Assembly: GCF_000697965.2 (NCBI RefSeq)
Contig: NZ_CP015880.1
Coordinates: 1,178,001-1,242,000 of the forward strand
Direction of reading: 5' to 3'
From: Ensifer adhaerens
Lineage (GTDB): Bacteria > Pseudomonadota > Alphaproteobacteria > Rhizobiales > Rhizobiaceae
DNA: 64,000 nucleotides
Below the pieces are notes generated by a model. It saw nothing but the letters and a program-made list of their open reading frames with translations. It was not told where the DNA came from and did not search any database. Below are positions 16,688-25,608 of this stretch, piece after piece (the first letter of the stretch is position 1; the number at the start of each line of letters is the position of its first letter). Both the position numbers and the translations under genes were made by a program.

Positions 16688-17872
16688 TTGTCCGGCGATC
16701 TCAAGACTGCTGCCGATGCAATCCTAAACGCCGCGGTCGCTTCCGCCGATGGCGTGCCAGGCGTTGTCGCAATCGCCACGGATCGCCACGGCAATTTTTA
16801 CGCGGGCGCCACCGGAAAGCGCTCTTTGGCTGGCGCGACGGATATGACCATCGCCAGCGTCTTTGCGATCTTCTCGATGACGAAGGCGATCACGGCGACG
16901 GCCTGCCTGCAATTGGTCGAGGAGGGCAAGCTCGATCTCGACGCTCCCGCCAGGCAGTACGCGCCCGAAATCGGCACGCTGCAGGTGATCGAAGGTTTTG
17001 ACCTCGCCGGGAATCCGAAACTCCGCCCGCCCAAACGAGACATCACCACGCGCATGCTGCTCCTGCACACGGCCGGTTTTGGCTACGATTTTTTCAACGA
17101 GACCTATGCCCGGTTGGCGCGGCAACATGGACAGCCGAGCGTGATCACCGCCTCCCATGCATCCATCCGGACGCCTTTGCTCTTCGATCCGGGCGACGAC
17201 TGGGAATATGGGAGCAGCCTGGACTGGGCCGGGCAGGTCGTGGAGGGCATCACCGGCAAGCGGCTTGGCGCTGTGATGGCGGAACGCATCCTCCAGCCGC
17301 TTGGCATGGAAGACACCGGCTTTGCAATGACCGCATCCATGACATCCCGCGTGGTTACCTTGCACCAAAGGGACGATGCCGGACGTTTGTCGCCGTTGCC
17401 TGATTTCAGGCTCCCGCAGGACCCGGAGGTCCAGATGGGCGGGCACGGTCTCTATTCGACGGCCGTCGACTACGCCAAATTTATCCGCATGTGGCTCAAC
17501 GACGGGATGTCACCCGGCGGTCGGGTGCTGAAGACGGAAACGGTCGAAATGGCGGCAAGGAACGGCCTCGGAGAAAGGAAGATCAAGAGGCTCCCGGGGG
17601 TAATAAGAAGCCTGTCGCACGACGCCGAATTTTTCCCCGGCATGCCGAAGTCCTGGGGGATAAGCTTCATGATCAACGATGAAGCAGCACCGACGGGACG
17701 GCCAGCCGGTGCGTTAGCCTGGGCGGGGCTTGCGAACCTCTACTACTGGATAGATCGCCAAAACGGTCTCGGTGGCCTGTGGGCGACACAGATACTGCCC
17801 TTTGCCGATCCCGCTTCGTTCGGGAGCTATCTCGATTTCGAAACGGCGGTGTACGCGGCTCGAAATACATAG
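16688..17872 (+). CDS. Serine hydrolase, beta-lactamase class C / EstB-like esterase family (S12)
   Basis: Penicillin-binding-protein-fold serine hydrolase of 394 residues. The nucleophile motif SMTK starts at residue 63 from the chosen start, the usual place. YGSS replaces the class C YxN motif, as in many esterases of the family, and the third motif region is [14 protein letters not shown]. No signal peptide, so a cytoplasmic esterase is more likely than a resistance enzyme. The start is a TTG at 16688 with GGGAGG five bases upstream. The same frame is open to an ATG at 16526, but the extra residues do not look like the family. Confidence 0.85.
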   Translation: MSGDLKTAADAILNAAVASADGVPGVVAIATDRHGNFYAGATGKRSLAGATDMTIASVFAIFSMTKAITATACLQLVEEGKLDLDAPARQYAPEIGTLQVIEGFDLAGNPKLRPPKRDITTRMLLLHTAGFGYDFFNETYARLARQHGQPSVITASHASIRTPLLFDPGDDWEYGSSLDWAGQVVEGITGKRLGAVMAERILQPLGMEDTGFAMTASMTSRVVTLHQRDDAGRLSPLPDFRLPQDPEVQMGGHGLYSTAVDYAKFIRMWLNDGMSPGGRVLKTETVEMAARNGLGERKIKRLPGVIRSLSHDAEFFPGMPKSWGISFMINDEAAPTGRPAGALAWAGLANLYYWIDRQNGLGGLWATQILPFADPASFGSYLDFETAVYAARNT

Positions 17873-17919
17873 CGGCGACGGGCGACAGAGGTCGCTGCGC
17901 CCGTCCGCCCTGATCCGTG

Positions 17920-18189
17920 TCAGTTGTTGCCGGCAGGTCCGCTCTGGTCCATGCGGCGGCGGACGAGCTTGTAGGTGCGGTCGGGCTGAACCTCGTAGGT
18001 CTCGTAGACCATCTGGCCTTCATACATGAAGCGGTTCTGGATCATGGCGCCCGGTGCGGCCTGTGTCTTCCTGCTGGCCGCGTTCTCGCCATAGGTCAGG
18101 CTCTGGGGCAGGGGCTCGAGATCTTGCTGGGCGCTGTTGCAGCCGGCGAGCGCGAGGAGGCCGATGAGGGCGAGATAGGTCGGTTTCAT
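17920..18189 (-). CDS. Small lipoprotein of unknown function
   Basis: Protein of 89 residues with a clear lipoprotein signal: MKPTYLALIGLLALAGC, the lipobox being LAGC with Cys17 as the lipidated residue. The mature part is about 70 residues, polar, and ends RRRMDQSGPAGNN. The segment QNRFMYEGQMVYETYEVQPDRTYKLVRR looks like a small conserved core, but I do not recognise a named family. It lies 52 bases downstream of the deformylase-like gene on the same strand. Probably an envelope-anchored protein. Confidence 0.82.
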   Translation of the reverse strand: MKPTYLALIGLLALAGCNSAQQDLEPLPQSLTYGENAASRKTQAAPGAMIQNRFMYEGQMVYETYEVQPDRTYKLVRRRMDQSGPAGNN

Positions 18190-18241
18190 GGTTCGGTCCT
18201 TGGTGACTATGACGTGATGTTGCGAGCAGGGAATCGGTGCG

Positions 18242-18751
18242 CTAGCCGCGCGCCTGCTCCCTGGTCAGCTTTTCGAACTTCTTGATGGCGCGATCGCGCT
18301 TCAGGCGCGAGAGCCGTTGTGTCCAGAAGATGCCGTCGAGCTGGTCGATTTCGTGCTGCAGGCAGGTGGCCATGAAGCCGTCGGCTTCCTCGTCGATCGT
18401 CTCGCCGCCAAGCGTCTGGTAGCGGACGCGAACGGCGCGGGGGCGTTCGACCTCTTCAAGGATGCCCGGCATCGAGACGCTGCCTTCCGTATGGGTCGCC
18501 TTCTCGTCGCTACACCAGATGACCTCCGGATTGACGAAGGTCCTGGCGCCGCTTTCGCGATCGAACTCGATCACCGTCACGCGCTCCAGGATGCCGATAT
18601 GCGGCGCGGTGATGCCGACGCCGGGGGCGTCCCGCATCGTGTCGAGAAGGTCCGCGGCCAGCGCCTCTAATGCCGCGTCGAAGCGGGTGATCGTCTCCGC
18701 CTTCCGCGTCAGCAGCGGGTTGGGAAAGCGGACAATGGGGCGAATGGCCAT
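18242..18751 (-). CDS. Peptide deformylase-like protein with degenerate active site
   Basis: Protein of 169 residues with the overall peptide deformylase fold, but all three signature motifs are altered. Motif 1 is GVGITAPHIG where deformylases have Gln (His51 here). Motif 2 is EGSVS with Ser91 in place of the metal-binding Cys. Motif 3 is QHEIDQ, keeping His133 and catalytic Glu134 but with Gln137 replacing the second His ligand. Two of three metal ligands are therefore missing, so ordinary deformylase activity is unlikely. The frame is intact, so this is a diverged paralogue, not a pseudogene. A true def gene must lie elsewhere. Confidence 0.88.
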   Translation of the reverse strand: MAIRPIVRFPNPLLTRKAETITRFDAALEALAADLLDTMRDAPGVGITAPHIGILERVTVIEFDRESGARTFVNPEVIWCSDEKATHTEGSVSMPGILEEVERPRAVRVRYQTLGGETIDEEADGFMATCLQHEIDQLDGIFWTQRLSRLKRDRAIKKFEKLTREQARG

Positions 18752-19073
18752 CAGATCTTCCTTGGCGGCGCCAAATGGGTGTTGCGCCTCCGATATCTCG
18801 ACTGAAGTGCTAGCCGATCGCGCGGTCGATGTCGACTGTGTCGAGAAGCAGCCGGTTTTTCATGTATTTGCAACAGCTTGAATAAATCTGTTGTTGCGGC
18901 GCGCCCGGTGGTATCTGTGCTGTGGACCTCGGCAGGGCTTTGCGCTAGCAGGCTGTAAGGCCAGAATTCCCGCCCATGGCGGCGGATGAGGGCGAGGCAA
19001 ACGTCAGTGGACGCATTCTTTCCGGCTCGCGAGGCGGACGGCCGGGAAGCAGCAAATCGTTTCGAGGGCGCGC
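18752..19073. other. Intergenic region between the deformylase-like gene and mgtE
   Basis: Divergent 322 bp spacer. It must hold the promoters of both genes. I could not identify a magnesium riboswitch, a convincing terminator or an ORF with a ribosome binding site. Confidence 0.5.
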
Positions 19074-20495
19074 ATGAGCAATACTGGCGACGAAGACCGC
19101 GGCTCAGAAGACGTCAAGGCCTTTGACGGCTCGGACATTTATGCCGACGACGGTTCTATCCGCTCTGATTTTCTCATGCATGTCGGCGCGGCAATCGCCG
19201 ACCGCGATACGATCTATCTGCGCCAGCACGTTGCCCACCTGCACTCGTCGGAAATGGGTGACCTGCTCGAGGCGATCCAGCCCGATCAGCGCCTGGCGCT
19301 GGTTTCGCTGCTCGGCAAGGAATTCGACCTTTCGGCACTGACGGAGGTCGACGAAGCGATCCGTCTCGATATCGTCGAGCACATGCCGAACGAACAGATC
19401 GCCGAGGCCATCGGCGAGATGGATTCGGACGATGCGGTCTACATTCTGGAAGACCTGGACCAGGAAGACCAGGACGAGATCCTGGCGAAGCTGCCGTTTA
19501 CCGAACGGGTTCGCCTGCGACGCTCGCTGGATTACCCCGAAAGCACGGCCGGCCGGCGCATGCAGACCGAGTTCGTGGCGGTGCCGCCATTCTGGACTGT
19601 CGGCCAGACGATCGACTACATGCGCGAAGACGAGGACCTGCCGGAGAGTTTCACGCAGATCTTCGTGATCGACCCGACCTTCAAGCTGCTCGGCGCCATT
19701 GACCTCGACCGCATCCTCCGAACCAAGCGTTCGGTCAAGGTCGATGCGATCATGCACGACACCAGCCATGCCATTCCGGCCGAGATGGACCAGGAAGAGG
19801 CGGCCCAGCTATTCGAGCAATACGACCTTCTTTCTGCGGCCGTCGTCGATGACAATGGCAGGCTTGTTGGCGTGCTCACCATCGATGACGTCGTCGACGT
19901 CATTCAGGAAGAGGCCGAGGAAGACTTGCTGCGCCTGAGCGGCGTCGGCGACGAAGAGCTTTCGGACTCCGTCGGGGAGGCATCGCGCTCGCGCGTGCCC
20001 TGGCTGTTCATCAATTCGATGACCGCCTGCATCTCCGCTTCGGTCATCGGCCTCTTCGACGCGACGATCCAGCAGATCGTGGCTCTCGCCATCCTGATGC
20101 CGATCGTTGCGGGCATGGGCGGCAATGCCGGTTCGCAGACGATGACCGTTACCGTGCGCGCGCTCGCAACACGGGGTCTCGACATTCACAACGCGCCGCG
20201 CATCATCCGGCGTGAAGCCGGCGTTGGGCTGCTCAACGGCATGATCTTCGGCACGCTGATCGGGCTTCTTGCCGGTCTCTGGTTTCAGGACCTGAACATC
20301 GGCGGCATCATCGCAACTGCGATGCTGATCAACATGATGGCTGCGGCCCTTGGCGGCATCCTCGTGCCGCTCTGCCTCGATCGCTTCGGCGCCGACCCGG
20401 CGGTCTCTTCCGCCGTCTTCGTGACGGCCATTACCGATATCACCGGCTTCTTCAGCTTTCTCGGCATCGCCACCTGGTGGTTCCACGTCACGTAA
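19074..20495 (+). CDS. mgtE: MgtE magnesium channel/transporter
   Basis: Protein of 473 residues with the full MgtE layout: acidic N domain of helical repeats (about 35-150, e.g. HMPNEQIAEAIGEMDSDDAVYILEDL), a pair of CBS domains (about 155-275) and five C-terminal membrane helices (about 305-473). The pore signature GGNAGSQTMTVTVRALATRG is present. The N and CBS domains sense cytoplasmic magnesium and gate the pore in this family. The next gene is a MerR regulator 71 bp downstream, not obviously connected. Confidence 0.96.
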   Translation: MSNTGDEDRGSEDVKAFDGSDIYADDGSIRSDFLMHVGAAIADRDTIYLRQHVAHLHSSEMGDLLEAIQPDQRLALVSLLGKEFDLSALTEVDEAIRLDIVEHMPNEQIAEAIGEMDSDDAVYILEDLDQEDQDEILAKLPFTERVRLRRSLDYPESTAGRRMQTEFVAVPPFWTVGQTIDYMREDEDLPESFTQIFVIDPTFKLLGAIDLDRILRTKRSVKVDAIMHDTSHAIPAEMDQEEAAQLFEQYDLLSAAVVDDNGRLVGVLTIDDVVDVIQEEAEEDLLRLSGVGDEELSDSVGEASRSRVPWLFINSMTACISASVIGLFDATIQQIVALAILMPIVAGMGGNAGSQTMTVTVRALATRGLDIHNAPRIIRREAGVGLLNGMIFGTLIGLLAGLWFQDLNIGGIIATAMLINMMAAALGGILVPLCLDRFGADPAVSSAVFVTAITDITGFFSFLGIATWWFHVT

Positions 20496-20508
20496 CGTGG
20501 CGCGTTGT

Positions 20509-20531
20509 TTGACTTTTACGTCAAGGTCAAC
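20509..20531 (+). promoter_or_regulatory. Candidate MerR operator upstream of the MerR gene
   Basis: TTGAC-6-GTCAA (20509-20524) is an inverted repeat followed immediately by a further GTCAAC. It sits 40 bases before the MerR-gene start and resembles the short dyads bound by MerR-type regulators of acyl-CoA metabolism genes. Autoregulation is inferred. Confidence 0.45.
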
Positions 20532-20566
20532 GATAGTGCATGCTCAGGAACACATGGAATGGCAGC

Positions 20567-20953
20567 GTGGATAAATACTATAGCATCACCGAATTGACGC
20601 GGGAATTCGGCATTTCCACGCGAACGCTGCGTTTCTATGAGGACGAGGGCCTCATCCATCCGGAGCGCCGTGGTCGCACGCGCCTGTTCCGGCCGGCCGA
20701 CCGGCGGCTCATTCAGGAGATTCTGCGAGGGCGCCGCATCGGCTTCACCATCGCCGAGATCCGTGAAATCATTCAGGTCTACAAGGACCCTCCCGGCGAG
20801 CTCGGCCAGCTTCAGCTGCTGATGTCGCGCGTCGAGGAAAAGCGCGAAGAGCTGCGCCAGAAGCGCAAGGACATCGACGATACGCTGGCGGAACTCGACA
20901 ATGTCGAGGAAGCGTGCCTGACGCGTTTGGCCGAAATCGGCGTCGGCACCTGA
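20567..20953 (+). CDS. MerR-family transcriptional regulator
   Basis: Regulator of 128 residues from a GTG start (VDKYYSITELTREFG). The N-terminal winged HTH contains the MerR hallmark FGISTRTLRFYEDEGLIHPERRG, and the C-terminal half (about 75-120; LLMSRVEEKREELRQKRKDIDDTLAEL) is the dimerising coiled coil. No metal-binding cysteine pair is present (one Cys only), so a metal or mercury sensor is unlikely. It is closer to the short MerR proteins of fatty or branched-chain acid catabolism. An ATG at 20540 is possible but would place the operator-like dyad very near the start. Confidence 0.9.
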   Translation: MDKYYSITELTREFGISTRTLRFYEDEGLIHPERRGRTRLFRPADRRLIQEILRGRRIGFTIAEIREIIQVYKDPPGELGQLQLLMSRVEEKREELRQKRKDIDDTLAELDNVEEACLTRLAEIGVGT

Positions 20954-20983
20954 AGGGTCGCTGGTTTATGTCTGGAATTTTCG

Positions 20984-21010
20984 AAGGGTAGCGTTCGCGC
21001 TGCCCTTTTT
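20984..21010 (+). terminator. Rho-independent terminator after the MerR gene
   Basis: AAGGGTAGCG-TTCG-CGCTGCCCTT followed by further T residues, 30 bases past the stop. One T-G pair in the stem. Confidence 0.88.
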
Positions 21011-21033
21011 GCTGCGTGTATCCCTGCCGGCGC

Positions 21034-21507
21034 TCAGATCCAACGGCTGGTATGCCGGCAGTAGCGCTCGAATTCGAAACCGAAGCGCGACAGCAGGTGC
21101 CGCTCTTCATTGCGGATGGCAAAGAGTGTGGTCAGCATCACGGCTGCAATCGCCATGATGAAGAACCACGGATTGAGCGTCGCCAGCCCAAAGCCGATCA
21201 TCATCAAGGTGTAGCCGAGATAGATCGGATTGCGCGTGAAGCGGAACGGACCGTAGGTGACCAGGCATGTGGCTGATCGGTAGGGCATGACCGCCGTATG
21301 CCGATCGAGCAGCGTTTTGACGGCCCACAGGGCCAGCCAGATCGCGACGATAATCAGGGCGCCGCCGCTGATCCAGGGAAACCAGCCGTGGCCATGTGCC
21401 ACCGGAATGGGAAAATGTCGCGCCAGTAGAAGCGCCGCAAGAGTGGCGACCCCGTAGAGAAGGGCCGGCCATGGGAAGTTCAGCGGCTTGGCACGATAGG
21501 CATTCAT
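21034..21507 (-). CDS. Isoprenylcysteine carboxyl methyltransferase/PEMT-like membrane methyltransferase
   Basis: Membrane protein of 157 residues with about four hydrophobic segments. The C-terminal half has the ICMT/PEMT pattern: LVTYGPFRFTRNPIYLGYTLMMIGFGLA followed by RNEERHLLSRFGFEFERYCRHTSRWI, where the Glu-Glu-rich stretch and the RNP-Y motif form the S-adenosylmethionine site. The methyl acceptor is unknown; in bacteria members act on lipids or small amines. It begins three bases after the stop of the DUF1624 gene and is surely co-transcribed with it. Confidence 0.87.
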   Translation of the reverse strand: MNAYRAKPLNFPWPALLYGVATLAALLLARHFPIPVAHGHGWFPWISGGALIIVAIWLALWAVKTLLDRHTAVMPYRSATCLVTYGPFRFTRNPIYLGYTLMMIGFGLATLNPWFFIMAIAAVMLTTLFAIRNEERHLLSRFGFEFERYCRHTSRWI

Positions 21508-21510
21508 GTC

Positions 21511-22524
21511 CTAGTCCCCTGATTGCACGTTGATTGTGCATTGCTGCGCGATTCGCGCAATGCGTTCATCGCTGCTGACGTTGATCTCTCCCCTGTTCAG
21601 GCTGTCGAACAGGTTCTGTTCCACCAGACGGTCGAGGGTACAGCCGCAGAAGCTGTCGCACGGCACGGCAGGATTTCCCTGGTTGCAGGCCGCAACGCAA
21701 TTGCTGCGGTAGGCTTCCTTGGGATCCGGCAGTGTCGGCGGAGAGATCAGCGAGAAGAGATAGACCAGTCCGATGAGCACGGGCTGGTGAATGAGGTATA
21801 TGGCCAGACTGTGACGGCTGCCGAAGACGAGGGGCGTCATCCACAGCCGCCCCTTGCCATCTGTGGAGGGCCGGCTTGCAAGCGCGGATACCAGCCGCGC
21901 GTGGAAGAGCTTGGCGGCACCAAGGCCGAGCAGAAACGGCCCGAGCCACGGCAACAGCGGCACGTAGTCGTTGGACCGTGGCAGCGTCTCGGACAGACCG
22001 ACCCACCAGAGCCAGGGCGCATCGAAGATCGGCGAGCGCAGATAGAAGGGTGCCGCGATGGCCGCGGCGGCTGCGGCGAAGGAAACGACGGCAGGAAGCC
22101 TGAGGAATATCAGGCCGATCAGGCTTGCCGCGGCGATCGCATGCAGGATGCCGAAGAAGATGAAGGTGTCCGGGAAGGCAAAATAGGTGGCAATCGTGAT
22201 CAGCGCTGCGGCGCCGGCGATCTTGGCGAAACGGCGCAGGAACGCGTTGATGCGGATCGTCGGCCATTGTCCGAGCACGAGGCTGTAGCCGGCAAGAAAC
22301 AGGAAGCTGCTGGCAATCAGCCGCGCAAAAATCTTCCAGCCGCCGGTGCCGGCCGTGCCTGCTGCGACATAGCCGAAGAACTCGAGGTCCCAGACGAAGT
22401 GATAGGTCGCCATGGCAAGCAGCGCCACGCCGCGCGCGACATCGATGAAGGCGAGCCGCCTGCCTGTCGGTTTCGCTGGGGTCTCTGCTGCCGGTGCGGT
22501 CACATGGATATCGGACATGGGCAT
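21511..22524 (-). CDS. DUF1624 (heparan-alpha-glucosaminide N-acetyltransferase-like) membrane protein
   Basis: Multi-pass protein of 337 residues. The N-terminal GRRLAFIDVARGVALLAMATYHFVWDLEFFGY matches DUF1624, an acyltransferase-3-like fold, and SLAIYLIHQPVLIGLVYL closes the membrane domain. An unusual soluble tail of about 70 residues follows (SNCVAACNQGNPAVPCDSFCGCTLDRL) with seven cysteines counting that near the C-terminus, perhaps a disulfide or metal-binding knot. AGGA lies six bases before the ATG at 22524. It is coupled to the membrane methyltransferase downstream. Function unknown. Confidence 0.85.
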   Translation of the reverse strand: MPMSDIHVTAPAAETPAKPTGRRLAFIDVARGVALLAMATYHFVWDLEFFGYVAAGTAGTGGWKIFARLIASSFLFLAGYSLVLGQWPTIRINAFLRRFAKIAGAAALITIATYFAFPDTFIFFGILHAIAAASLIGLIFLRLPAVVSFAAAAAAIAAPFYLRSPIFDAPWLWWVGLSETLPRSNDYVPLLPWLGPFLLGLGAAKLFHARLVSALASRPSTDGKGRLWMTPLVFGSRHSLAIYLIHQPVLIGLVYLFSLISPPTLPDPKEAYRSNCVAACNQGNPAVPCDSFCGCTLDRLVEQNLFDSLNRGEINVSSDERIARIAQQCTINVQSGD

Positions 22525-22648
22525 TCGCCATCCTGTTGGCGTGAGGAAGAGTGGCAGGCCTGGCTTGCGCCAGGCACGCGTCCTTGATTGCTGATGGAAC
22601 GCCGCGGCTGCGATCCGCAGCCGTCCGGCGCGCCGGTTGCGCGGATTG

Positions 22649-23341
22649 TCAGGGTGTTGCGTCCTTGAGGAGCGCGGAACGCGCCTCCGAGAAGAACTGT
22701 CTGCGGGTCAAGACGAAGATGACGAAGACGGTGAGCGCCACGAACACATAGGGGCTGATGAACCAGCCGAGATAGCCGATCGAAAGAAAGATCGCCCGGA
22801 GACCGGCGTTGAAGTGCTTGGCGGCAAGCACGTTCATGCGGATCGCCCGTTCGGCCGCCTTCTCCGCCGCATGTCGATCCCGCTGCATGTCGGCGGTCAT
22901 CGGGATGCCACCCATCAGGATCGAGCAATAGTTGAACAGCCGGTAGGACCAGCCGAACTTGAAGAAGGAGTAGCCGAAGAGGCAGGTGAGGCCGCCGACC
23001 TTCAGCTCGAACGCCGTGCGCCCGCCATGGAAGACATAGGGCATGTCGGCAAAGATCATCTGCGCCTGTTCGGTAGCGCCGAGCAGTGCGAAGCAGCCGC
23101 CGAGCGCGAAGATGGTCGTTGAAGCGAAGAAAGCGGTGCCGGCCTGGAGCCCCGCGATGATCTGCGTATCGATCATCTTCAGGTCGCGGTTGAGCGAATT
23201 GCGGATCCAGCGGCCGCGATGCTCGTTCATGAGGCGCGTAAGACTCACGCGTTTGAAGCCGCGCGTGCCATCGGTCGCCCAGCTGAAACCCGCCCAAAGC
23301 AGGATAAACACGACAAGCGCTATGTAATCTTCGAAGGTCAT
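22649..23341 (-). CDS. DUF599 membrane protein
   Basis: Protein of 230 residues with about four hydrophobic helices. It begins MTFEDYIALVVFILLWAGFSWATDG and contains MNEHRGRWIRNSLNRDLKMIDTQIIAGLQAGTAFFASTTIFALGG, typical of the DUF599 family, whose function is unknown. The start at 23341 is preferred because upstream codons of the same frame (to 23413) have no family similarity. It is transcribed towards the DUF1624 gene with about 125 bp between them. Confidence 0.88.
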   Translation of the reverse strand: MTFEDYIALVVFILLWAGFSWATDGTRGFKRVSLTRLMNEHRGRWIRNSLNRDLKMIDTQIIAGLQAGTAFFASTTIFALGGCFALLGATEQAQMIFADMPYVFHGGRTAFELKVGGLTCLFGYSFFKFGWSYRLFNYCSILMGGIPMTADMQRDRHAAEKAAERAIRMNVLAAKHFNAGLRAIFLSIGYLGWFISPYVFVALTVFVIFVLTRRQFFSEARSALLKDATP

Positions 23342-23623
23342 ACACGTGTTTTTGGCATGGCTTTTGGAAATTGCAAGGTGGCCGGGGCGGTGTCGGAATC
23401 CGCGACGCGTCAACTACTGTGATGAAATTGCGGCGGAATTTCTTCCCGGCCGTACCGACCATTTGTGCGGTTTTCACCAGGATCCTGTGTTCGGTCGCAC
23501 GGGCTTGACACCTTTCCGCCACATTCCCCCATTGCGCATTTACGCTTTCTTCAATATGCATGGCCCCAGACGCGGGCGCCTACGGTGCTGCCCGCGGCCG
23601 TTGAGAGTGTTTTCGGAGACATC

Positions 23624-23725
23624 ATGGACAATACAATTCAGAAGTCTTGCTGGGGCGTAACTGCACGCGCCGTGGCTGGTTTCGCTGGCGTTCTTGTTCT
23701 TGCTTATCTTTTCGGCGGCCTTTGA
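23624..23725 (+). CDS. 33-residue single-helix membrane protein
   Basis: Very short ORF starting MDNTIQKSCWG and ending in the hydrophobic stretch TARAVAGFAGVLVLAYLFGGL, long enough for one membrane helix. A GGAG lies seven bases before the ATG, and a strong terminator follows 30 bases after the stop, so it looks like a complete monocistronic gene. I recognise no family. Short membrane proteins often act as accessory subunits, but nothing here indicates a partner. The frame is open further upstream, without an equally good start. Confidence 0.65.
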   Translation: MDNTIQKSCWGVTARAVAGFAGVLVLAYLFGGL

Positions 23726-23755
23726 TATCTAGTATCTAGAAAAGTCCACTGATTG

Positions 23756-23788
23756 ACGGCGCGGCTTCCCAAAAGCCGCGCCGTTTTT
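23756..23788 (+). terminator. Rho-independent terminator after the 33-residue ORF
   Basis: ACGGCGCGGCTT-CCCAA-AAGCCGCGCCGT followed by TTTT, a perfect 12 bp stem. Confidence 0.92.
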
Positions 23789-24087
23789 GATTCCAGGCAA
23801 CCAGTGGCGCTACCCGGAGCCCTTGCGGGAGGTCAATGTCGCACGGACGGGATCGAATGTCGGTTGACCGCCTGACGGCCTGCTATGGGATCGCTTAGGC
23901 TTCGTTCCTATATCTGCTTGCGGATCTCCTTAAATCGGCACCGATCAAGGCGTAAAATCCACCAGCAAATAAGACGGTATCACGCCGGTTCGCATAGACT
24001 TCGAAGCGTGGTATCGAGGCAATCGTTAATGCGGTGCCGGGCGATCATGCCCGTGCGTCGCGGGTCAGTCTCCGGGGCAGGCAGCTT
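23789..24087. other. Intergenic region upstream of sdaA
   Basis: About 300 bp with no ORF carrying a ribosome binding site. It presumably holds the sdaA promoter. No riboswitch consensus was recognised. Confidence 0.5.
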
Positions 24088-25488
24088 ATGTTTCTTTCCG
24101 TCTTCGACGTGTTCAAGATTGGTATCGGGCCTTCGAGCTCGCATACGATGGGGCCGATGTCGGCCGCCAATCGCTTTCTCGATCTCATCCTTTCCGACGA
24201 CTGGCCACGTCCGTCCCATGCCTCCGTTGCGGCAATCAAGGTGAGCCTGCACGGTTCGCTCGCCCACACCGGCATCGGCCACGGAACGGGCAGGGCGGTG
24301 ATCCTCGGACTCGTTGGCGAACGCCCGGATCTCGTCGATCCGGATCGCATGGATGCCCTCATCGATGAGGTCGAACGCACGGGCCGCATTACACCGCCGG
24401 GCCATCCGTCCTACGAATTCCAGCCGAAGACCGATCTGGTCTTCGACAAGAAGGTGCCGTTGCCCGGCCATGCCAACGGCATGTCGTTTTCTGCCTTCGA
24501 CCGCGACGGCCGCCTGCTGTTGAAGCGCATCTACTATTCGATCGGCGGTGGCTTCGTCGTGACCGACACGGAACTTGAGGCCATGCGCGCCTCGAAGAAC
24601 AAGGCGACGGGCGTCAAGGTGCCGTTCCCGTTCTCCTCGGCCCAGGAAATGCTGGACATGTCGGCGCGCTCCGGCTTGACGATTGCGCAGATGAAGCGGG
24701 CGAACGAAGAGGCGACGATGTCGCCGGACGAACTGAACGCCGGGCTCGACCGCATCTGGGGCGCCATGAGCAATTGCATCGACCGGGGCTTGAGCCAGGA
24801 CGGCATCATGCCCGGCGGCTTGAAGGTTCGCCGCCGCGCCCGCTCGATCCACGACAAGCTGCAGGAAGAGTGGCGTTCCAACAAGGCCAATCCGCTGCTC
24901 GCCAACGATTGGCTGAGCGTCTACGCAATGGCGGTCAACGAGGAAAATGCCGCCGGCGGCCGCGTCGTCACTTCGCCCACCAACGGTGCCGCAGGCGTGG
25001 TGCCGGCGACGATCCGCTATTACATGCATTTCCATGACGACGCCGACCAGGAAGGCATTCGCGACTATCTGCTGACGGCTGCCGCGATCGGCGGCATCAT
25101 CAAGCACAACGCCTCGATTTCCGGCGCTGAGGTCGGCTGTCAGGGCGAAGTCGGCTCGGCGTCCGCGATGGCGGCGGCGGGCCTTGCTGCCGTTATGGGC
25201 GGTACCCCCGAGCAGATCGAAAATGCGGCCGAGATTGCACTCGAACATCACCTCGGTATGACCTGCGATCCTGTGGCCGGCCTCGTGCAGGTGCCCTGCA
25301 TCGAGCGCAATGCGCTTGGAGCGGTCAAGGCGGTGACGGCCGCTTCTCTGGCGCTCAAAGGTGACGGCAAGCATTTCGTGCCGCTCGACGCCTGCATCGA
25401 GACGATGCGGCAGACGGGCGTCGACATGAACGAGAAGTACAAGGAAACATCGACCGGCGGTCTTGCGGTCAACGTTGTCGAATGTTGA
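24088..25488 (+). CDS. sdaA: L-serine dehydratase (single-chain, iron-sulfur)
   Basis: L-serine deaminase of 466 residues that converts L-serine to pyruvate and ammonia with a [4Fe-4S] cluster. The N-terminal beta domain begins [27 protein letters not shown], the family hallmark, and the C-terminal alpha domain holds the cluster cysteines in [38 protein letters not shown] and the late DACIETM region. The start MFLS is chosen because all homologues begin there; the frame is open 54 bases further upstream. Cytoplasmic. Confidence 0.96.
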   Translation: MFLSVFDVFKIGIGPSSSHTMGPMSAANRFLDLILSDDWPRPSHASVAAIKVSLHGSLAHTGIGHGTGRAVILGLVGERPDLVDPDRMDALIDEVERTGRITPPGHPSYEFQPKTDLVFDKKVPLPGHANGMSFSAFDRDGRLLLKRIYYSIGGGFVVTDTELEAMRASKNKATGVKVPFPFSSAQEMLDMSARSGLTIAQMKRANEEATMSPDELNAGLDRIWGAMSNCIDRGLSQDGIMPGGLKVRRRARSIHDKLQEEWRSNKANPLLANDWLSVYAMAVNEENAAGGRVVTSPTNGAAGVVPATIRYYMHFHDDADQEGIRDYLLTAAAIGGIIKHNASISGAEVGCQGEVGSASAMAAAGLAAVMGGTPEQIENAAEIALEHHLGMTCDPVAGLVQVPCIERNALGAVKAVTAASLALKGDGKHFVPLDACIETMRQTGVDMNEKYKETSTGGLAVNVVEC

Positions 25489-25608
25489 GGCTTGCAAGCC
25501 TCTCGAAGCCCAGACGCCGGTGTATCGACCGGACGTATTGCGGTGATTGTGGATGAACGACGTCTGGCCGCTTGACCGCAACGGCCGGACGGGTGTTCAA
25601 AAAAAGCC

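Noticed and set aside
18752..19073. Possible magnesium riboswitch upstream of mgtE
   Set aside because: No M-box pattern could be made out by eye; a covariance search would be needed.
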